From assembly GCA_020284085.1 (NCBI GenBank), contig JACEVL010000157.1, positions 1,356,893-1,420,892 on the forward strand: 64,000 bases of DNA, in the 5' to 3' direction. The position numbers were made by a program, and so were the translations under genes. The DNA is from Aporrectodea caliginosa. Taxonomy: Eukaryota > Annelida > Clitellata > Crassiclitellata > Lumbricidae. Below, piece by piece: positions 12,801 through 24,935 of the stretch; position 1 is the first letter of the stretch, and each line of letters starts with the position of its first letter. A model generated the notes under the pieces. It was not told the origin of the DNA, ran no database searches, and saw nothing but the letters and a program-made list of their open reading frames with translations.

Positions 12801-13063
12801 TTCTTCCTTTCTGCCGATAGCCTTCTATTCTCTGTATGCTCGTAACATAAAACACGCCGCCTAAATACAGCAGCAGGCGTATACACTATAAGCGTATAGC
12901 TGGGATCCATGGTTCCTCAGGGTTGCCTGATGCCTGAGGGTCCGTGGAACTGGAAGGTAGTTTTAAAGGAATGGTAGAAATGGAAATTGGCTTACGAGAA
13001 CGAGGGAAACAAGAAGCAGGCCTCGTGCGAATAAAGAGTGGGATGAGGAACAAGAGGAGAAGG
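9865..13063. repeat. Direct-repeat segment, copy 2
   Basis: This matches 1-3186 in the same orientation, offset by about 9.87 kb. Differences cluster around 11250-11340, with several substitutions and indels compared with 1380-1475; elsewhere they are sparse. After GAACAAGAGGAGAAG at about 13063 the sequence becomes a purine-rich stretch instead of the 27-bp minisatellite that follows copy 1. Copy 2 has TAGGCTA at 11819-11825 where copy 1 has only TA at 1951. Confidence 0.9.
12093..12388. mobile_element. Small TIR element, duplicate of the one at 2214
   Basis: Same ends (TAGAGGCTAGG and its near-inverse) and same flanking 8-mers as the copy at 2214-2509. It was carried along in the segmental duplication rather than transposed independently. 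Confidence 0.55.
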
Positions 13064-13300
13064 AAGAAGAAGAATAAAAGAGTAGAAAGAGGGGAAGAAA
13101 AATAGGAGGGTATATAGAGGAGCAGAAGGAAACAGAAGGGGTTTGGGGAGACTATGAAGGAGCAGCAGGAAAGGAGAGAAGGGTATAGAGGAGCCGGATT
13201 GTGTAGAGCAGGAGTAGCAGTATAACAGGAGGAAGAGGAGGCTGAGGAAAGGAAGAGGAGGAAGATAGAGGAGCAGAAGAAAAAGACAGATCGCTGTTAT
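13064..13300. repeat. Purine-rich low-complexity stretch
   Basis: Almost all A and G (GGAAGAAGAAGAATAAAAGA and similar, with GGAGCAGAAGGAAA repeats). No protein family is seen on either strand. Sequence from 13300 to 14520 is unique, with no gene recognised. Confidence 0.75.
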
Positions 13301-14524
13301 ACATATCGTAGATCAACCTATAGATCATATATTGTCTTCGAGTGGCGTTACGAGTAGGCCTATTCATCTAGATGTAGCCTGCGTGACGTTTTTATTCCGA
13401 GCGATGCGTGCAAACTCTTGCAGATGCAGATGCGGCTGATACGCGGCAGCAGGAGACAGATGGATCTAGTTTTTGTCTTTAAAAAAATTTTAATTATCAA
13501 ATGGAATGTTTACCCGAAGCCCGGAAGTTATTGATTTGCGATGTCTTAGACGAAAGGAAATTGGTTTCACAGACCTGCTATTGATTACATTTCAGTCTTG
13601 TGTAGTAGCAAATGTAGAGATTGATGCCAGTGTGCGATGTCGTGGCATAGTTATCGCCCAGATTATCCATCTTATACGACAGCGAAGCAAGACAGAATCT
13701 GAATAGCTGCATGGGCTGCAGGTCAAAATGTCTCAAGTACAACGTTCTTGGTTAGGAAAATTCTGCAATCCTCCGACAGAGCATGGTTGTGAAACGACCT
13801 CAATTTCCGTGTAATGGATCCATGTCTCGTATCGACCACGTAGCTTCTTCGCGCTCGCATATATGATATTTCTTTCTTTTAGATTTCGTGACATGAAGCT
13901 AATAAAACGCAGCAAACGATTTTGGTTCGTGTTATAGGCTATATTATCCAATAAGGCTACAACGGTCAGAATGGATAAAAATAATCAGGAGATTTTTCTA
14001 ATCAAAGTTCATTTTACGTATCCTTTGGCGTAATTCAACACTTGCACAGCACCACGCAAGACTGTTCAAAGCGCAATGAGTGAAATACGTTTAGGCCTTT
14101 CTCAGAATTAAACTCAGGAGCTTAAAGATTGTTTGATGTATACTAAACACAACAAAAACGAAACATAAAAGAAAAAAACTGAGTATTATGAAAACATACA
14201 TTAAATAAGATAATCACGAACGCTTTCTTCCTTTTATGCGAATGCATTTTATCACTTATTCTCTCTCGTTTATGTATGATGAAAGAAAAAATGGTATACG
14301 AGAAAACAGACGTCAAAACCTGAATCAAAGGCAGATTCTTGCAAATCAGAGGCATCGTCAGCGTTTAAAGTAGAGTGGGAACCGTGGCAACGGCGTTCCC
14401 ACTGCTCTCGAAATGTTTTGCTTGCGTTCCCACTGCTCACCACGAAATGAACCCTGGTAATGCATGCGTTCCAATAAAACTCTTTTTCAGAGTTCCCACT
14501 GCTCACCCAAATCACTTTAACCAC

Positions 14525-15716
14525 TGGGTATCGTAATCGTAATCGTAATCTCCGAACTTCTAAAGCGCCACTCGAAAGCCAAGTACAGGGCACCAGCTTA
14601 TTCACGAGCGCTGCGTCTAATAAGAGGGGTTGTCCAAAAGAGTTGTCCGGTTTCCAGAGGATCAGAGAGGGCACAGCAGATGTTAAGGTGGGTGTCTTTT
14701 ACGTCGAGGAAGGTAGAGGATCAGGTGAGTCAGGGTAAGAGTTCTTGAAAAGGAGAGATTTTAGTTTCGAGTGGAAAGCCTTGGGAGTGATGAATAGAGG
14801 AGTCTGAGGCAGATGATGGTGGATGATTGGCGATGATGGTGGAGGAACCGAAAAAGTGCGGAATTTAAGAGGTAGATCGTTCCAGAGACGTGGTGCAGTG
14901 TTGGATGTTGCTCGGTTGGAGTACTTGAGATGAGCAGTGTCCGGGGATCGAGAAAGAGTGAGCACGGAGGATAATCGGGTAGAGCGGGTTGGCTGGATGG
15001 TGAAGAGTTCGCGGAGATATCTGGGCTGGGAGTGTTGTAGGGAGTTGTAGGTTAGCGAGAGGACTTTGAAGTGAATTCGCTCTGGGATTTTTAACCAATG
15101 GAGTGATTTGAGGATGGGAGTGATATGATGATGCTTGGGCGTTCTGGCTAGTGAGTTTTGGATGCGTTGCAGACGCTTGAGTTGTGTGGATTCAAGTTTG
15201 AGGAAAAGAGAATTGCAGTAATCGAGCTTTGAGTGGACAATGGAGGTAGCAATGGTGGAGGCAGTTTTGAAGTCGAGCATGGGTCGGATGCGGCGGAGGT
15301 CACGAATGTGCATGAAGCAGGAGCGCGAGAGGTTGGAGATGTGATTAGAGAAGGAGAGATGTGAATCAAAAGTAACACCAAGATTGTGGACAGGGGCATC
15401 AGAGGTGAAGGTCAGAGCTGAAGAGTTAGTGGATACATGCAGGTGTATTGAAAGGTCAGGGATTTTCTGGATTTGGTTGGGAAGGCCGAGGATTATGAAT
15501 TCTGTTTTGGAAGGGTTCAGGCAGAGGAGGTTGGACGACATCCATTGAGAGACTAGGTTAACCACATTGAGTAGTTTTGCAATGGAGGTGGAAAAAGAAC
15601 TTGGGGAGAAGGATATGTAGAGTTGGGTGTCGTCTGCGTAGAGATGGTGGTCAACAGAAGAGGATTTTATGAGATGGCTTAATGGTGTGGTATACAGAAT
15701 GAAGAGCAGTGGCTGG
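14525..15716 (-). mobile_element. 5'-truncated L2/CR1-like LINE with (ATTACG)n tail
   Basis: On the minus strand the ORF2 end is followed by a 3' UTR ending in GATTACGATTACGATTACGA at about 14528-14550. The UTR contains GTGAATAAGCTGG-type sequence, which is also found at 17810, 19745 and 52015. The 5' truncation lies near 15716, within the RT motif PLLFILYTTPL. The YADDTQLYIS active site is encoded at about 15625. Confidence 0.85.
14699..15565 (-). pseudogene. L2/CR1-like LINE ORF2, C-terminal part
   Basis: An open 288-codon frame covering the RT thumb and C-terminal region. It has NPSKTEFIILG (residues about 17-27), VHNLGVTFDSHLSF (the conserved DLGV-type motif), KLDYCNSLFL and LKSLHWLKIPERIHFKVL. 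The closing block NTAPRLWNDLPL is standard for this group. The YADD active site is just upstream, outside this start. Endonuclease and most of the RT are absent. It is the best-preserved member of the family whose tails recur at 17.9, 19.8 and 52.1 kb. Confidence 0.85.
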
Positions 15717-15997
15717 ATGCTTTAACAGAGATGGATCTGGAAGACAAGTAGGACTTTTATTTGTATATCAGAGCGGATGTTTCTTATGCATTGAACAAAT
15801 GGGTTAATGATTAAAACTGACACGATCCCAGATCTGTTGGAGGGGTTATGAACAGTGACTGGATGCTTTCGGGCAACAGAGATGGATCTGGAAGACAAGT
15901 ATGAGGACTGGTATGTGTATATCAGAGCGATATTGTGGATAATTTTCTTATGCATTGAACAAAATGGGTTACATGATTAAGACCAACACGATCTCAC
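15713..15997. repeat. Local tandem duplication, about 165-bp period
   Basis: CAGAGATGGATCTGGAAGACAAGTA, TATATCAGAGCG, TTCTTATGCATTGAACAAA and GGTTA-ATGATTAA occur in the same order at 15726-15815 and 15889-15980. GTGGCTGGATGCTTT (15709) and GTGACTGGATGCTTT (15854) precede each copy. The first copy begins where the LINE is truncated. Confidence 0.8.
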
Positions 15998-16106
15998 GGC
16001 GACGAGTATCAACGAAAACTCTCCTGGAAGAGATCAGGCTATACACGTACATGTATATGGATAGGGGCCCGATAGCGCATTGGATAACACACTGGCATAG
16101 AGAGCG

Positions 16107-16336
16107 AGAGGTACCGCCAAATGCTTCGACGGTGTCCAACTTAGAGGCCTACAAATCAATAAGTTTGTTATTACAGTCGAAAGACTGAAAAAAACAAATG
16201 GCCTAACAGGACCAAACCATAAAAATCAAGCTAACTATACATCAAACACAAACCTTTTTATAGGGCCTAGATTTCCCGCCAAATGCCTCGACGGTGTACA
16301 ACTTAGAGGCCTACAAATCAATAAGTTTGTTATTAC
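16107..16336. repeat. 65-bp direct repeat pair
   Basis: CCGCCAAATGCTTCGACGGT, CAACTTAGAGGCCTACAAAT and CAATAAGTTTGTTATTACA occur at about 16114-16178 and again at 16275-16338 with few differences. No gene is seen. Confidence 0.75.
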
Positions 16337-16365
16337 ACGCGAGGCAAGGCATATATAAATATAGG

Positions 16366-16368
<3 letters not shown>

Positions 16369-16413
<45 letters not shown>
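16369..16413. repeat. (TA)n microsatellite
   Basis: About 22 TA units. From here to 17300 the sequence is unique, with GCTGCT-rich patches (16808-16835) and GATA-like A/T repeats at 17085-17200. I see no gene. Confidence 0.9.
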
Positions 16414-16416
<3 letters not shown>

Positions 16417-17317
16417 TTCCAAATCATCGATGTACAGCACACATAATGCTCGATGAAACATAGCTGTCAACCACAATAAACATCCGAACAGCCCATCGTC
16501 ATCTACATCAAAATCACTTTGTGCTAAGCCACTTATTAAGAGTCGCTCCTTCCATTATCGGCTCATCGCCTACAGTGAGTCACTGAGGCCAACTGCGACA
16601 ACTGTGTCCATTATCACTGCAGTCAGTTCCTGACTTACAGCTATAGACGACAATGTTGCTCTCCATGTTGCTGGCATGCATGCCTTAGAGAACCATGTAC
16701 AGCTATAATACCTGTATTTATGGCTGCTCGGCTAATGCTGGTGGCTCGCAGACGCTTTCTCGCAGTCTTGGCCCTATACATATGGTCTGAAAATGATTCA
16801 TCATGTCCTCGCTGCTGCCACTGCTGCTGCTATCAAAGAACTACCTTTACATTTCTATAACACCGAATAAAAGGTATCAGACTAAGAATGCTGAGTTCTA
16901 ATGCAGGTCGATTGCAGGCCAGCAGCCTGCTATGGATGTTCTGTTGCTATGACCGTGCAGGTCATCTATCGGATACTACTGCTGTTCCATTATTTTCGAT
17001 GGTGTAATAACTAATAGCTTATTGCTGCTCTTTCTACAATGAGAGAATTATACAAGTAAAGCATGGCTATCATAAAGCCTACTTTGAGATAGATAAATAA
17101 ATAGAGACACAGATAAATAGATAGATGAAGATTAGATAATAAATGGATAGAGATAACTAAGAGAAATAGATAGATAAATAGTTAGATGAATAGATATACC
17201 CGTGTTTCGCGTACAAATGACCTACACAAATATTTTAAAAATTCGTATAAATAATACACAGTAGATCGTGTATTGATTAATTGAATGTATTCTGAAGAGT
17301 TCATAGGTTTACCTTGT

Positions 17318-17900
17318 TTCACTCCACTGGCTCAAAATTAAAATTCGTGAACGAATAGAATGCAAAGTCCCGTCACTCACCTACAACACCCTTCAATCCT
17401 TCAAGCCCTCCTATATATCTCCGTCAGTTGTTCACGGTCCAACCTCTTCGTTCAACCCGTTCATCTTCCACCCTCACACTGCTCCGCCCTTCCGTCACCT
17501 CATCGCTTAAATTTGCAAATCGCTCCATAGCCATAGCTGTACCGCCTCTTTGGAGCAAACTCCCGCCAGTGCTACGACAAATATCCGATCCATCCTACGA
17601 ACTCACCAAAACCTCACCTCTTGCTATCTCTCCACAGGTCTTCCACTAAAAAACTGAAAACACTGCTTTTTCACAAATCCTATCCCGATTCCTTCTCTTC
17701 CCCTCACCTCCATCGCCATTTCAACTCTAAGCATCATCCACCTTAGCCGTCTGACTGTCTGCCTGCCTGACTCTCCGGATCTTGACCTCTGCCTGTCGAT
17801 TTTGTTTTGATAAAGCGCCTGTGAATAAGCTGGTTCCCGCGACTTCGCTTTTGTGGGCGCTCTAGATATCTCGAGTTTATGATTACGATTACGATTTGTT
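17318..17900 (+). mobile_element. LINE 3' fragment, same family as 14525
   Basis: TGGCTCAAAATTAAAATTCG encodes the WLKIRERIECK segment with a frame break. It then reads FTVQPLRSTRSSSTLTLLRP and IAIAVPPLWSKLPPVLR, the same C-terminal blocks as the minus-strand copy. The tail at 17880-17899 is GATTACGATTACGATT. Frameshifts split the frame, so it is a dead fragment. Confidence 0.8.
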
Positions 17901-18382
17901 TAACGAATCTTCTATTGCAGTCTTCGTGGCAAAAGAAGACTGCGTGGTAAATGATCACTCTCAACAGAGAGAATCTTCTTGGCGTTCTCAGCAGAAGATT
18001 CAGACGAAATCCATAACAAACAATATATTCAAATGTCGTGCGGTGAACTCATTCGTGCACTTATGCCTCGAAGTCAATGATCTTCATTTTACGTTCAAAA
18101 CTGCTCATCACAGAAGTTCAATGAGGTTGAAGTAAAAATCAGATTCGCCGTCTATTGAGTCGACGATGACCAGCGCTGCTATATAGGGCCAAGCAATTAC
18201 GTCCATCTGACGCCATGCAGGCCTAATTCTATGCCAATACATAATCCGAGTTGTTTAACACACAGACAGACGCACACACAGACACACTGACATACAGACA
18301 GATAGATACACACAGACAGATAGATACACACAGAAGCACTGACATGCAGACACAGACTGACTGCGTTACTTACTGATCGACT

Positions 18383-18448
18383 TACTTACTTACTTACTGA
18401 CTGACTGACTGACTGACTGACTGACTGACTGACTGACTGACTGACTGA
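18383..18448. repeat. (CTGA)n microsatellite
   Basis: TTAC repeats at 18368-18384 pass into about 16 CTGA units. They are preceded by GACAGATAGATACACACA repeats at 18262-18340. Confidence 0.9.
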
Positions 18449-18629
18449 TGCAGTCAGACACAGACAGCCATACTAAGGCTCACAAACAGTGAGAAAGAAC
18501 GACATATTATCACCAGTCTTAGAAGAGAGGCACAGCCAGAGAAGAAGACCTTTCTGCAAATCATTTACGGCTATTGTTGACTCCATGGAGGTATACCTGA
18601 TTATTATGAACGAAATTGCCACTCAACCG

Positions 18630-19090
<461 letters not shown>

Positions 19091-19619
19091 CAGACACAAA
19101 CAGAGAGACAGAGACTATATTCATTTATCTTAACACGAACGAACCTCTGTGTTTGTATATTTTCGCGACGACATAGAAAACTGGAATATGTATCTGAGAG
19201 TCGTACAAACATAGCGGTCCATGGAATAAGCCTATGCAAATATAGATCTATAGATGTCTGATAAATTATATGTAGCACCGATTGCGGTAACCAGTAGGTC
19301 TTTGCGGGAGCTGATATTAATCTATAGGTTGCATATAACTGTAATAGACTATAATATATTTTTATAGATCGATGTTGGCATTCATGAGTTCAGGTCGATT
19401 AGTTATTAGTTGTCCGATTCGATAACATAAGCTCAAGGCTTCCCAGCGTCAATTCCGTTTTACGAATATCGCATGCTATTTCTCCGAAGCCATAAAGCAT
19501 AAGCTAAATGGATTCGGACACATGTATAAGCCTACACGCATATATATAGTTGACTGATGGTAATTACAGTATAATTATAAATATAAATATGTATAGGTGC
19601 ATTTGTCGATATATATGAG

Positions 19620-19833
19620 GACATTTTCCAACACTTCTCCCTGCCTACCTTGCCGTCTGAACACCAAACACCATCCACCTTAGCCGCCTGCCTGTCTGCC
19701 TGCCTGGACTCTTTGACCCCTGCAGCCTATCGATTTTGTTTTGATTGAGCGCCTGTGAATAAGCTGATTCCCGCGACTTCGCTTTTGTGGCCGCTTTAGA
19801 AGTTCCGAGTTTACGATTACGATTACGATTTTC
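19620..19833 (+). mobile_element. LINE 3'-tail fragment, same family as 14525 and 17318
   Basis: TTGACCCCTGCAGCCTATCG, TGAGCGCCTGTGAATAAGCT and TTCCCGCGACTTCGCTTTTG are shared with the copy at 17780-17900. The tail is ACGATTACGATTACGATT at 19814-19832. Only 3' UTR is present. Confidence 0.75.
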
Positions 19834-19888
19834 AGATCCGCTCATCCGGGGTTTTATTCAGCGATAGCCTATACTGAAAGTCAGTTAA

Positions 19889-21192
19889 CCTTCGGGCTAC
19901 CAAGGGGGTTTACCACCCCCCATACGTTTTTATGCATAATTTTGTTTCATATTGAATATAATTTTTGCATTTTAGGTAGCTGTAGCAGATTCATTGGCGC
20001 ACATTTTGAGGTAAACATCATGGTGGTAGCCCACGCCATTCAAAAGTTATACCTGATATACCCGAGGCACCAGGGGGGTGGATACCCCTCCCTTAGTTTT
20101 TCGACTATAGCTTATTGGCTATTCTTCCTAGAAGAGAAACAATTATACTATTCTTTAGAGGGAATGCAGGGCTTCATTTGCATACCTACATCTTTGTCTT
20201 ATAAAAACCGGAAGTGATCAAAATAAATAATAATACGCGTAATATGCGTGAAAAATGGCTGAATGGAAGCACTCCCCCTTAGTTTTTTGTCTGTAGCGTA
20301 TTCATTTGTCTTCCTGAAAGAGAAACAAAGATACCATTCTTTAGAGGGAATGTAGGGCTTCATTTGCATACCTACATGTATTTAGAGATCCTGAGTGGCC
20401 GAGTGGGTTGGTAGCCCGCTCGCCACGCCGGCGCCCCGGGTTCGATTCCTGGGCAAGTCCTTCACTCTGCAATTGCTCATGCGCTTCGGCGTGAAACTCC
20501 GATTCAGCGTCCGCGCAGTAGTCGGGAGCGCCTCTGAATGGGCAATCTGGTAGGGGCGCTATAACAAGTGTTCAAATACAATTCAATACAATACCTACAT
20601 CTTTGTCTTTTGAATACCGGAAGTTATCAAAATAAATAATACGCGTAATCTGTGTGAAAATGGCTGAATACAGCATTACAACGTAAACCGATATATATGT
20701 ATGGATATATATGTATGGATGTACATTTATACTATATAAACATGTGTAGGGATGATTGTGTGTATCTTTTATACATAGATTAGTTTCAAAACACACATAA
20801 TCTTATATTTGTTTATCCAAAAAGTACAAAATGTACGCAATAATATAAAATATCGCTAATTAATAGCGGACCGCCAGGCGGTCCGCTAGTTTCCAATACT
20901 AGCGGGCCGCCAGTCTTACGTGACTCGGGATAGGCAGGATAGTCACTTCGGGATAGTCACTTCGATAAAATATTGCTAATTAATGGGTTCCGTTGTTAAA
21001 AGTGATGTAATTTCGAGGTGCATTTATTCACATAATGTACAACTAAATATACCATTCTGTGCAGAAATAAATGCTGAACCCATTGCTATATTACAAGTTA
21101 TGATATGTGAAACCAAACACGAAATCCAGGGGGTGGTAACCACCCCCCCCTTTGGTAGCCGATGTCACAAAAAAAGCTTGGTAGCCCGAGGG
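19889..21192. mobile_element. Non-autonomous piggyBac-type element
   Basis: The left terminus is CCTTCGGGCTACCAAG (19889-19904) and the right terminus, on the opposite strand, is CCCTCGGGCTACCAAG (21177-21192): a 15/16 match. Both are flanked by TTAA (19885-19888 and 21193-21196). TTAA target duplication with ends starting CCY is the hallmark of the piggyBac superfamily. Subterminal GGTGGTAACCACCCCC blocks occur inside each end. The interior holds an about 175-bp tandem duplication (from 20088 and from 20266), the second copy of which is interrupted by a SINE. I find no transposase frame. Confidence 0.85.
20378..20590 (+). mobile_element. tRNA-derived SINE, Leu/Ser-like head
   Basis: The A-box region is TGGCCGAGTGGGTTGG at about 20396. 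The B box is GGGTTCGATTCC at 20438-20449. The body is GGGCAAGTCCTTCACTCTGC and GCGCTTCGGCGTGAAACTCC, and the tail has GGGAGCGCCTCTGAATGGGC and then GCGCTATAACAAG and TACAATTCAATACA. The 10-bp target duplication ATACCTACAT lies at 20368-20377 and 20591-20600. It is inserted inside the piggyBac-type element. Confidence 0.9.
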
Positions 21193-21494
21193 TTAAGATT
21201 TGAGTAGAAACTGCAATAAGAACGCACACACAGCAGACATTCTCTTCTGTTTACATTTCTCTCAAAGACTCATCTATTCTCTTCGTTTCTCTTTCTTTCC
21301 TTCTTTTTTCTCTTCGATTTCCTCATCTAAAGATTTCTCTGCGTTTTCTTCTTTTCTTCGTTCTCTGTCTTTTGTCTTTTGCCTTAATTCTCTCTTTCGC
21401 TGTCATTCGCTCTTCGCTGCACCCGTGCACTCTTTCTTATTGTATTTGTTTCTGTCTGCTTCTGTCTTTCTGTCTCTCGGTCTCTGTCTCTGTC

Positions 21495-21506
21495 ATTCTC
21501 TGTCTC

Positions 21507-21537
<31 letters not shown>

Positions 21538-21579
21538 TCTGTCTGTCTGTCTGTCTGTCCGTCTGTCTGTCTGTCTCTT

Positions 21580-21616
<37 letters not shown>

Positions 21617-21618
21617 AT
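21495..21618. repeat. (CTGT)n microsatellite
   Basis: TCTGTCTGTCTG repeats, interrupted by TTCTG and TCCG variants, within a CT-rich stretch from about 21290. It yields Leu/Ser/Val/Cys-repeat frames that are not genes. Confidence 0.9.
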
Positions 21619-21778
21619 CTCTTTCTCATTTCCATCAACTCAGGTTTCGACTCACAATAATTGGACTTCGATCACAAAAATTGATTCTAATCTCCTTCCA
21701 CGTCAAATGCAGTAACAGTAATTGTCTTCTGACATACACTCTCCTATCGCCTCTGTGCATGCGTATACGTCTGACAGC

Positions 21779-23536
21779 CAGTGGTGTAGTGCTAAAAAAA
21801 GCAGTGGGTATACTGTAAATTGTAATGAAAATTTTTTCGGGCGCTACGCGCCCGAGGAAATACGACAAGGCTGTCTAGGGAGCATTGTAAGCCCCGGCCA
21901 CAAACGATTTTAAGGAATTTAGTATTCAATTCTTGCATGGAAAATTCATTTTAAAATAAGTATTTCTGACAAATGAAATAACTTCAGAAATATCAAGACC
22001 TTGACGACATTATGAAACAATTTAAAAAGTTAAACATTTTGAAAACAATCAATACAAAGAGAAAATAGAATAGTAGGCCTACTATAGAATAGTAGGCCTA
22101 CAGTCGAATAGTAAGCCTGTTAGATACCGCTTATTTCCAAGTTCCAACCCTGTACAATTCTACAACGACAATATGCTACAACTGGAATTACATTATTTTC
22201 CATAGTGCACGAAGATTGCTGTCATAATGTTAGTAGGCCTACCTTGCATTGACGTGAACGTGTATCTGTGGCACCACAGTGGTTTCGAAGCCGAAGCCAT
22301 GGCTTGGTTTGACAATGCAACACACTAACAGCCACTTGCTTGACATACTTTCACATACTGAATTCTACTTTGTTATCCACGAAGCAATTGTCCTCCTTTT
22401 AACATTAACATTACCTGCGACTACGTGTACATTTGAGAGGTAATTTCATGTAGTTAAATTCAGCCGGATCTCAGATCCGGCTCATCGGAGTTGAGATCCG
22501 CCACCAGAACTATGAGATCCGCCACGTAAAAGAATAGACCCGTCACCTACATGTGTTTCTGTTACAATTATCGACCATGAGCACCTTGTTTCACACATTT
22601 TATGCTTATCCGAATAGCAAATAGAGAATATATCGGTTATATATTGGCCGGTTAGGCTTGAGTTTTAGATTTTTCCGTTTATCCGGATTGTGCATGCTCT
22701 GCTCAGTGTAGGCCTACACCAAGAAAAAATCCACGCCAACAAAGCAGAATTTATGGGGAAAAAATGGTAGACGAGTTCGGCAGAGACCGCAGACGACTTC
22801 AATTTCTGTTCAAATAACGAAGTTATTTTAGCTACTCCAAACACTTTTCATGGAAAACTTTCTTTAAAGTAGGCCCTATAAATAACTGATAGCCTATTTT
22901 CCAATTTTTCATTAAAAAACTTATATGAAAAATACCCGTGTTATTAATTTCCTGTTTTGCATTTTTGAAGCTCTTGCTAAAAAATTTAACCGTGACCATT
23001 GTGTTTTGCCCCTCCTTCAAAAACACCTGCGGGCGCCCATGGCTAAAGTCGCAATAAGCAAAGAATTTTTTAGATCAGTTTGAATCTTATTCATCAAGTA
23101 TAATTATGTCTATGTACTGCAGGAACTGAGATTCAGCAGCATCGTTAGGCTACTCATTCGTGCGTTCAAGTTGTTACATAGACATTGCAGAAACTGACCG
23201 TCGTTGAATCGACTGCTCTCCTGTTTTCCGGCAGAGTAACGTCATTCAACACAATAGGCCTATGCCGTTCTGTAGCCTTAATTTAGAGCTTCGGCAAGTT
23301 TTTCACCAGGACTTTCTTTGAATGATTGCAGGACACGTATTGTGCGGGCTATCATAACCTGAGTTTTTTATTCAGAATAAAACATGGGGCTATCTGCGCC
23401 GTATACCCACATTTTTTGAAATATTTGAAGCGTATACCCGCGTTATTCACCAAATTCCAGTAGGTATACGGTGCTAGCTAATAATTTTCAGTGGGTATAC
23501 GCCGTATACCCGCGTATACCCTCGACTACACCACTG
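21779..23536. mobile_element. 1.76-kb hAT-type element, non-autonomous
   Basis: The left end is CAGTGGTGTAGTGCT and the right end is CGACTACACCACTG, giving the inverted repeat CAGTGGTGTAGT. Perfect 8-bp target duplications CTGACAGC lie at 21771-21778 and 23537-23544. Subterminal GTGGGTATAC-type repeats are present at both ends (21811 and 23440-23515). The interior has a GATCC-rich palindromic patch (GCCGGATCTCAGATCCGGC, about 22464) and several TAGGCCTA octamers, but no transposase frame. Confidence 0.92.
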
Positions 23537-23940
23537 CTGACAGCGTGTCTTTGTGTACATATTCCTACGTGTCTGTTTGTGTGCCTTTGGATCCCTAGTC
23601 GTCCAATCGTTCTGTTATATCATACCAAAGATGATCTGTATGTAAACTGGGCATGCACCAAGGACCCAGGGCACCTTATTGACTCATGTGCCACAATCCA
23701 CTGTCTCTATACAGCCACTCATCGTCCTTCTCAACAGAAGAAGCAGCACCCGCCTCTTCCAGCAGCCTCTCCCATCGTATGTCTCGTCCTTCATCTCATA
23801 TGTCCAGTCGCCGTATACACGTACTACGGTCGAGTGCAAAGACAATTACTCCGACTCTGATTAGTATTTGCATTGTCCGGTCACTTACGCATCCAGGTCT
23901 CTAACCGCTGCTGCATCATCGACGAATATCCAGCGAATAT

Positions 23941-23962
23941 CAGGCTGCTGCTGCTGCTGCTG
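23941..23962. repeat. (CTG)n tract
   Basis: About seven CTG units, plus further CTGCTGCTG nearby. The 23540-24100 interval otherwise shows no gene. Confidence 0.7.
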
Positions 23963-24109
23963 AATATATCTGCTGCTGCCGTTCTGTCCATCAGTGCTTC
24001 ATAAACCAACAGTTTTTCTCTGGCATCAGCTTAACTGGCGCCATCTCATGAGCTCCTCAGCCGCTGCAATCGCCGCATTACTGCTCTTGATTCTCCGTCT
24101 AATTACGGA

Positions 24110-24935
24110 TGACCATGGAAAGGGATGAGAGATGGAAGAGACTGTGCCAGGAAGGGGAAGAGAGATGCATAAGAAAGAAAAGAAGGCGGAAATGGTGGAC
24201 TAGAGATGATTTTGAAAGTAGTTGAGGGAAGGCGGCCACTGTGTTGGGAGAAGAAATAGAGGATAGACAGGGAAAAGGAGGCCGATAGGAGGATGAGTAT
24301 TAGAGAGAGGGTAAATGAGTAGTAAAGGTGAAAATGGATTCGCAGAGAAGAAGAAGCAGAGGTTTGAAGCGAAGGAACAGAAGCAGGCAAAGCAGGAGAG
24401 CAAAAGAACAGGAGAAGGGAAGGATGAGGTAGAGCAGACGAAACCATGCAGTAGCGGAAGGAGGATGTGGAAAAGGAGCGGAAGAGAATAATTAAAGGGA
24501 GCAGAAGGAAAAGATAGAGCAGTTGGAGAAGAAAGAGTAGCAGAAAAATCGATAGAGAAAGCAAAAAGAAAAGGAGATGATGAAGAAGAAGGAAGCAGGC
24601 TGCAGCAGAGACTGGTGATGTCATCAGGCGTAAGTTTGAAGAGAAGAATGGAGAGGATGAAGAAGAGCAGATGAAACCAGTATACGCAAGAAAGTCGAAG
24701 GAGGATATGGAAAAGGACGGTGGAAGAGAATAAGGTAAACGGAGGAAAGGTATACGGCATTTGGAGAAGAAGGAGTGGCAGGAAAAAGATAGAGAAAGCA
24801 AAAAGAAAAGGAGATGAAGAAGAAGAAGAAAGAAGAAAATGAAGAGCTGCAGCAGAAACTGGTGATAACATCAGGCGTAAGTTTGAAGAAAAGAATGGAG
24901 ATAAAAATGGAGCAAAATATAACGGTAGAAGAAGA
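24110..24935. repeat. Purine-rich stretch with an about 240-bp tandem duplication
   Basis: The block GGAGGATRTGGAAAAGG, AGAGAATAA, TTGGAGAAGAAGGAGT, GATAGAGAAAGCAAAAAGAA, GCTGCAGCAGARACTGGTGA and ATCAGGCGTAAGTTTGAAGA occurs in order at about 24460-24655 and 24700-24900. The plus strand reads as Glu/Lys-rich peptide but without a continuous frame across both copies. The minus-strand Ser/Phe/Leu frames are the complement of purine bias. No gene is called. Confidence 0.75.

Noticed and set aside
20388..20462. Possible tRNA gene (Leu/Ser type)
   Set aside because: A and B boxes are present, but the 3' half does not close a tRNA fold. It is the head of a SINE with a body, tail and target duplication.
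24103..24871. Two Ser/Phe/Leu-rich minus-strand frames resembling membrane proteins
   Set aside because: They are complements of a purine-rich tandem duplication; the hydrophobicity follows from base composition.
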